From positions 7,985,001 through 8,049,000 of the forward strand of contig NZ_WSRO01000002.1 in the NCBI RefSeq assembly GCF_009769735.1: a DNA stretch of 64,000 bases, written 5' to 3'. A program made the position numbers and the translations under genes. Under the pieces are notes generated by a model. That model was not told the origin of the DNA and did not search any database. It saw only the letters and a program-made list of their open reading frames with translations. Source of the DNA: Streptomyces sp. BA2 (lineage in GTDB: Bacteria > Actinomycetota > Actinomycetes > Streptomycetales > Streptomycetaceae). Positions 61,883 to 64,000 of the stretch are shown one piece after another; positions within the stretch are counted from its first letter, which is position 1, and every line of letters starts with the position of its first letter.

Positions 61883-63301
61883 TCAGTCATAATGACTTGC
61901 CGTCACAATGCCCCGGGCTACACCGAGTTCCACCAGATCCTGTGGGCGCAGACGCAGCTGCTCCGCCGTCGACCGGATCTCCCCCTTCCCTCGTTTGAGG
62001 ATCGCGGCGGCCTGCTCCGGGGCGATCACCGAGAAGTAACTGTCCGGCGTCGCCCAGAGGTTGTCCGGTGACGCGAGCGCGAGCGCCCCGCCGGAGCCGC
62101 CCTCACCGATGACCAGGGAAGTGACCGGCACCGGCGCCGTGGCGACGGCGGCGAACAGATCGGCGATCGCCGCGCCCGCGCCCGCCCGTTCGGCCTCCGC
62201 CCCGTTCGCGGCACCCGGCGTGTCGACGAGCGTCAGGACGGGGATGCCGAGACGCCCCGCGAGCCGGACAAGACGTGCCGCGGTGCGGTACCCCGCGGGC
62301 GTCGTCGCGGTCCCGCACTGCGCCGCGTAGGCGACCGTCCGCCCCTCGTGCCGCCCGAAACCGCAGAGCATCCCCGGGTCCGTGCCGCCACACCGGTCGC
62401 CGCGCAGCGGTGCCCGGACCGTGAAGTAGGCGTCCAAGTAGGCGTCGGCGCGCGGCCGTTCGGGTGCTCGGGCCCGGCTGACGGCTTCCCAGCCGGTGGC
62501 GGGCAGGTCGGAGCGGCCGAGTGCGCCGGGGGGGTCGGGGGCGGCAGACGTGGACCCGTCGGTAAGAGGGCGGACGGCCCCAGGAGCGGCGGCCAGCAGC
62601 CCCAGGCGCAACGCCAGCGCTTCGCGCAGCTCCTCCGGGCGTACGACGTCATCGATCGCCCCCGCCGCCAGCTGGGCCTCGGCGGTGTACGCGGCCGGGT
62701 CCGTGTCCACGGGCCGCACCCGCGACCCGGCGAAGCCGACCTGGCTGCCGGGCAGGGCGAGGATCAGGTCGGCACCCGCCCCCAGGGTGGCCCAGCCGCC
62801 GCCTGTGGTCGGATCGCGAAGGACCGCGATCCGGGCGAGGCCCGCCGCACCGGTGAGCTCGGACTGCCGGGCCACGCGCTGCAGTTGGACCAGGGCGCGC
62901 ATGCCCTCCTGCATACGGCTGCCGCCCGTCGCGATCAGCGAGACGACGGGCAGCCGGTGGTCCCGGGCGTGACGGTGCGCGGCCTCCAGGCGGTCGCCCG
63001 TGCGCTCACCGAGGGAGCCGCCCAGGAAGCCGAACTCGAAGGAGACGATCACCGCCCGGGTGCCGCCGACGGTGGCGGTGCCGCAGACCACCGACTCCCG
63101 TTCGCCGGTACGCTCCTCGGCGCGGGCGCGGGACTGCGCGTACCCCTGCCAGGCGAGCGGGCCGTCCGGGCGGGAGCCGGTGTCCCTGAACTCCGCATCG
63201 GGAGGGAAGAGTTCACGGAAGCTGTCCTGATCTGCCACGGAGGTGATGGCCGCGCGGGCCGTCAGGCGGAGCGCCGGGCCGTCAGGCATCGGCTCAGGCA
63301 T
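61883..63301 (-). CDS. Fused acetyl-CoA carboxylase carboxyltransferase (AccD-AccA type)
   Basis: 472 residues. The N-terminal half is AccD-like (AVIVSFEFGFLGGSLGERTGDRLEAAHRHARDHRLPVVSLIATGGSRMQEG) and the C-terminal half AccA-like (VLTLVDTPGAANGAEAERAGAGAAIADLFAA, GGSGGALALASPDNLWATPDSYFSVIAPEQAAAIL). The AccD zinc finger is not seen. It transfers carboxyl from biotin to acetyl-CoA or a relative. Translationally linked with the malonyl-CoA synthetase upstream on the strand (8-bp overlap), so the pair supplies or recycles malonyl-CoA. Confidence 0.9.
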   Translation of the reverse strand: MPEPMPDGPALRLTARAAITSVADQDSFRELFPPDAEFRDTGSRPDGPLAWQGYAQSRARAEERTGERESVVCGTATVGGTRAVIVSFEFGFLGGSLGERTGDRLEAAHRHARDHRLPVVSLIATGGSRMQEGMRALVQLQRVARQSELTGAAGLARIAVLRDPTTGGGWATLGAGADLILALPGSQVGFAGSRVRPVDTDPAAYTAEAQLAAGAIDDVVRPEELREALALRLGLLAAAPGAVRPLTDGSTSAAPDPPGALGRSDLPATGWEAVSRARAPERPRADAYLDAYFTVRAPLRGDRCGGTDPGMLCGFGRHEGRTVAYAAQCGTATTPAGYRTAARLVRLAGRLGIPVLTLVDTPGAANGAEAERAGAGAAIADLFAAVATAPVPVTSLVIGEGGSGGALALASPDNLWATPDSYFSVIAPEQAAAILKRGKGEIRSTAEQLRLRPQDLVELGVARGIVTASHYD

Positions 63302-64000
63302 GGAGAGACCGCTTCATGATCTTCCCCATGTCGTTGCGGGGAAGCTCCGTCAGATAGCGCACGGCCCGAGGGCGCTTGTGCGGGGCGAGCTGCGCGGCCA
63401 CATGGTCCGCCAAGTCGCGCTCCGACGGCGGCTGTTCGGGGTCCGTCGGCACGATCCAGGCGACGATGCGCTCGCCCAGGTCGTCGTCGGGCTCCCCGGT
63501 CACGGCGGCCTCTCGTACACCCGGATGCTCAAGCAGGGCGTTCTCGATCTCGCCCGCGCCGATCTTGTAGCCGCCGCTCTTGATGAGGTCGGTGGCCTTG
63601 CGGCCGACGATGCGCACATAGCCGTCGTCGTCGCGCAACGCCATGTCGCCGGTGCGGAACCAGCCGTCGGCGGTGAAGGCGGCGGCGGTGGCGTCGGGCC
63701 GGTTCAGGTACTCGGTGAACAGATTCGGGCCGCGCACCTCGATCTCGCCGACCTCCCGCGGGTCCGCGGTCTCGGCGCCCGTCTCGTCCACGAGGCGCAG
63801 TTCCACACCGGCCAACGGCACCCCGACGGTTCCCGCGCGGGGTTCGCCGTCGGCCCGCACGCTCGTGTTCATCAGGGTCTCCGTCATGCCGTACCGCTCG
63901 ATCACCCGGCGCCCGGTGGCCGCCGCGATCCGCTCGTGGTCGTGCACGGGCAGCGCGGCGGACCCGGAGACCAGGATCCGCGCGCCGGACAGCGCCTTGG
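63294..64000 (-). CDS. matB: Malonyl-CoA synthetase (MatB-like), 5' part outside window
   Basis: The frame is open to the window edge, so only the last ~235 residues are seen. RVIERYGMTETLMNTSVRADGEPRAGTVGVPL, GWFRTGDMALRDDDGYVRIVGRKATDLIKSGGYKIGAGEIEN and the C-terminal Lys in ELPRNDMGKIMKRSL are ANL-family motifs matching bacterial MatB. It joins malonate (or methylmalonate) to CoA with ATP. The adjoining AccDA-like gene supports a malonyl-CoA supply role. Confidence 0.85.
   Translation of the reverse strand, partial: KALSGARILVSGSAALPVHDHERIAAATGRRVIERYGMTETLMNTSVRADGEPRAGTVGVPLAGVELRLVDETGAETADPREVGEIEVRGPNLFTEYLNRPDATAAAFTADGWFRTGDMALRDDDGYVRIVGRKATDLIKSGGYKIGAGEIENALLEHPGVREAAVTGEPDDDLGERIVAWIVPTDPEQPPSERDLADHVAAQLAPHKRPRAVRYLTELPRNDMGKIMKRSLHA

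Overview
The window is a high-GC actinobacterial chromosome segment, almost certainly Streptomyces. The signs are strong third-position G/C in every real gene, many GTG/TTG starts, dense long spurious ORFs on the opposite strands, Tat and lipoprotein signals, two-component and XRE/TetR/LacI regulators, and a biosynthetic gene cluster. The right-hand end (fused AccD/AccA-type carboxyltransferase next to a MatB-like malonyl-CoA synthetase) looks like a conserved Streptomyces neighbourhood.

Layout. 1-3.9 kb: a partial secreted-type ricin/hemopexin-like protein, a small hypothetical, and a TauE/SafE exporter divergent from a LysR regulator. 4.1-16.1 kb: a LacI regulator with a striking in-frame 30-bp repeat array at its 5' side, a divergent NMT1/TauABC-type ABC transporter operon, an XRE-cupin/GNAT pair, a Tat-exported TIM-barrel sugar isomerase and a 1177-residue secreted ThuA-PQQ dehydrogenase-PKD-CBM protein. 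Matching GAAAGCGCTTTC palindromes precede both the transporter and the ThuA operon, which suggests one LacI regulon for an extracellular sugar or sugar-derived compound. 15.1-20.3 kb: hydrolase, MmcQ/YjbR protein, MFS exporter and a split transketolase with a MerR/SoxR-type dyad upstream.

20.4-25.2 kb: tRNA-Pro(GGG), followed by a 4.6-kb interval bounded by 54-bp near-identical direct repeats made of the tRNA 3' end plus its terminator. The interval carries orphan genes, a decayed IS110 transposase, a repeat-rich leader in front of a small MerR-like gene, and a complete recA-like gene with a LexA-type box and no recX. It looks like a remnant integrated element carrying a RecA paralogue.

25.2-49.4 kb: accessory region and biosynthetic cluster. 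A TetR regulator and an iterative KS-AT-DH-ACP polyketide synthase of the orsellinic-acid type lie beside a LuxR-type regulator, an MFS exporter and an XRE regulator. A 13-gene, tightly packed minus-strand operon (49.4 to 35.1 kb) then encodes a class I DAHP synthase, LuxC-like acyl reductase, PaaK-like adenylating enzyme, an alpha/alpha-toroid protein, a tautomerase-like protein, a free ACP, two more compact adenylating enzymes, an SDR, a tyrosine ammonia-lyase-type MIO enzyme (His-Leu selectivity pair), a secreted allene-oxide-cyclase/dirigent-like barrel protein, a cinnamyl-alcohol-dehydrogenase-like ADH and an aromatic FAD hydroxylase. Read together (inference), this is a route from shikimate flux through tyrosine to p-coumarate, with activation and probable reduction to an aldehyde and alcohol: monolignol-like chemistry, possibly combined with an orsellinate-type unit.

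49.6-64 kb: a glycoside-hydrolase-like membrane protein, an Fsr-like MFS transporter, a conserved set for surface glycosylation or redox (GT-C-like membrane protein, molybdopterin oxidoreductase with its membrane partner, methyltransferase, CofC-like and GT2 glycosyltransferases, two-component system, NAD-dependent epimerase), then AccDA-like carboxyltransferase and MatB-like synthetase running off the end.
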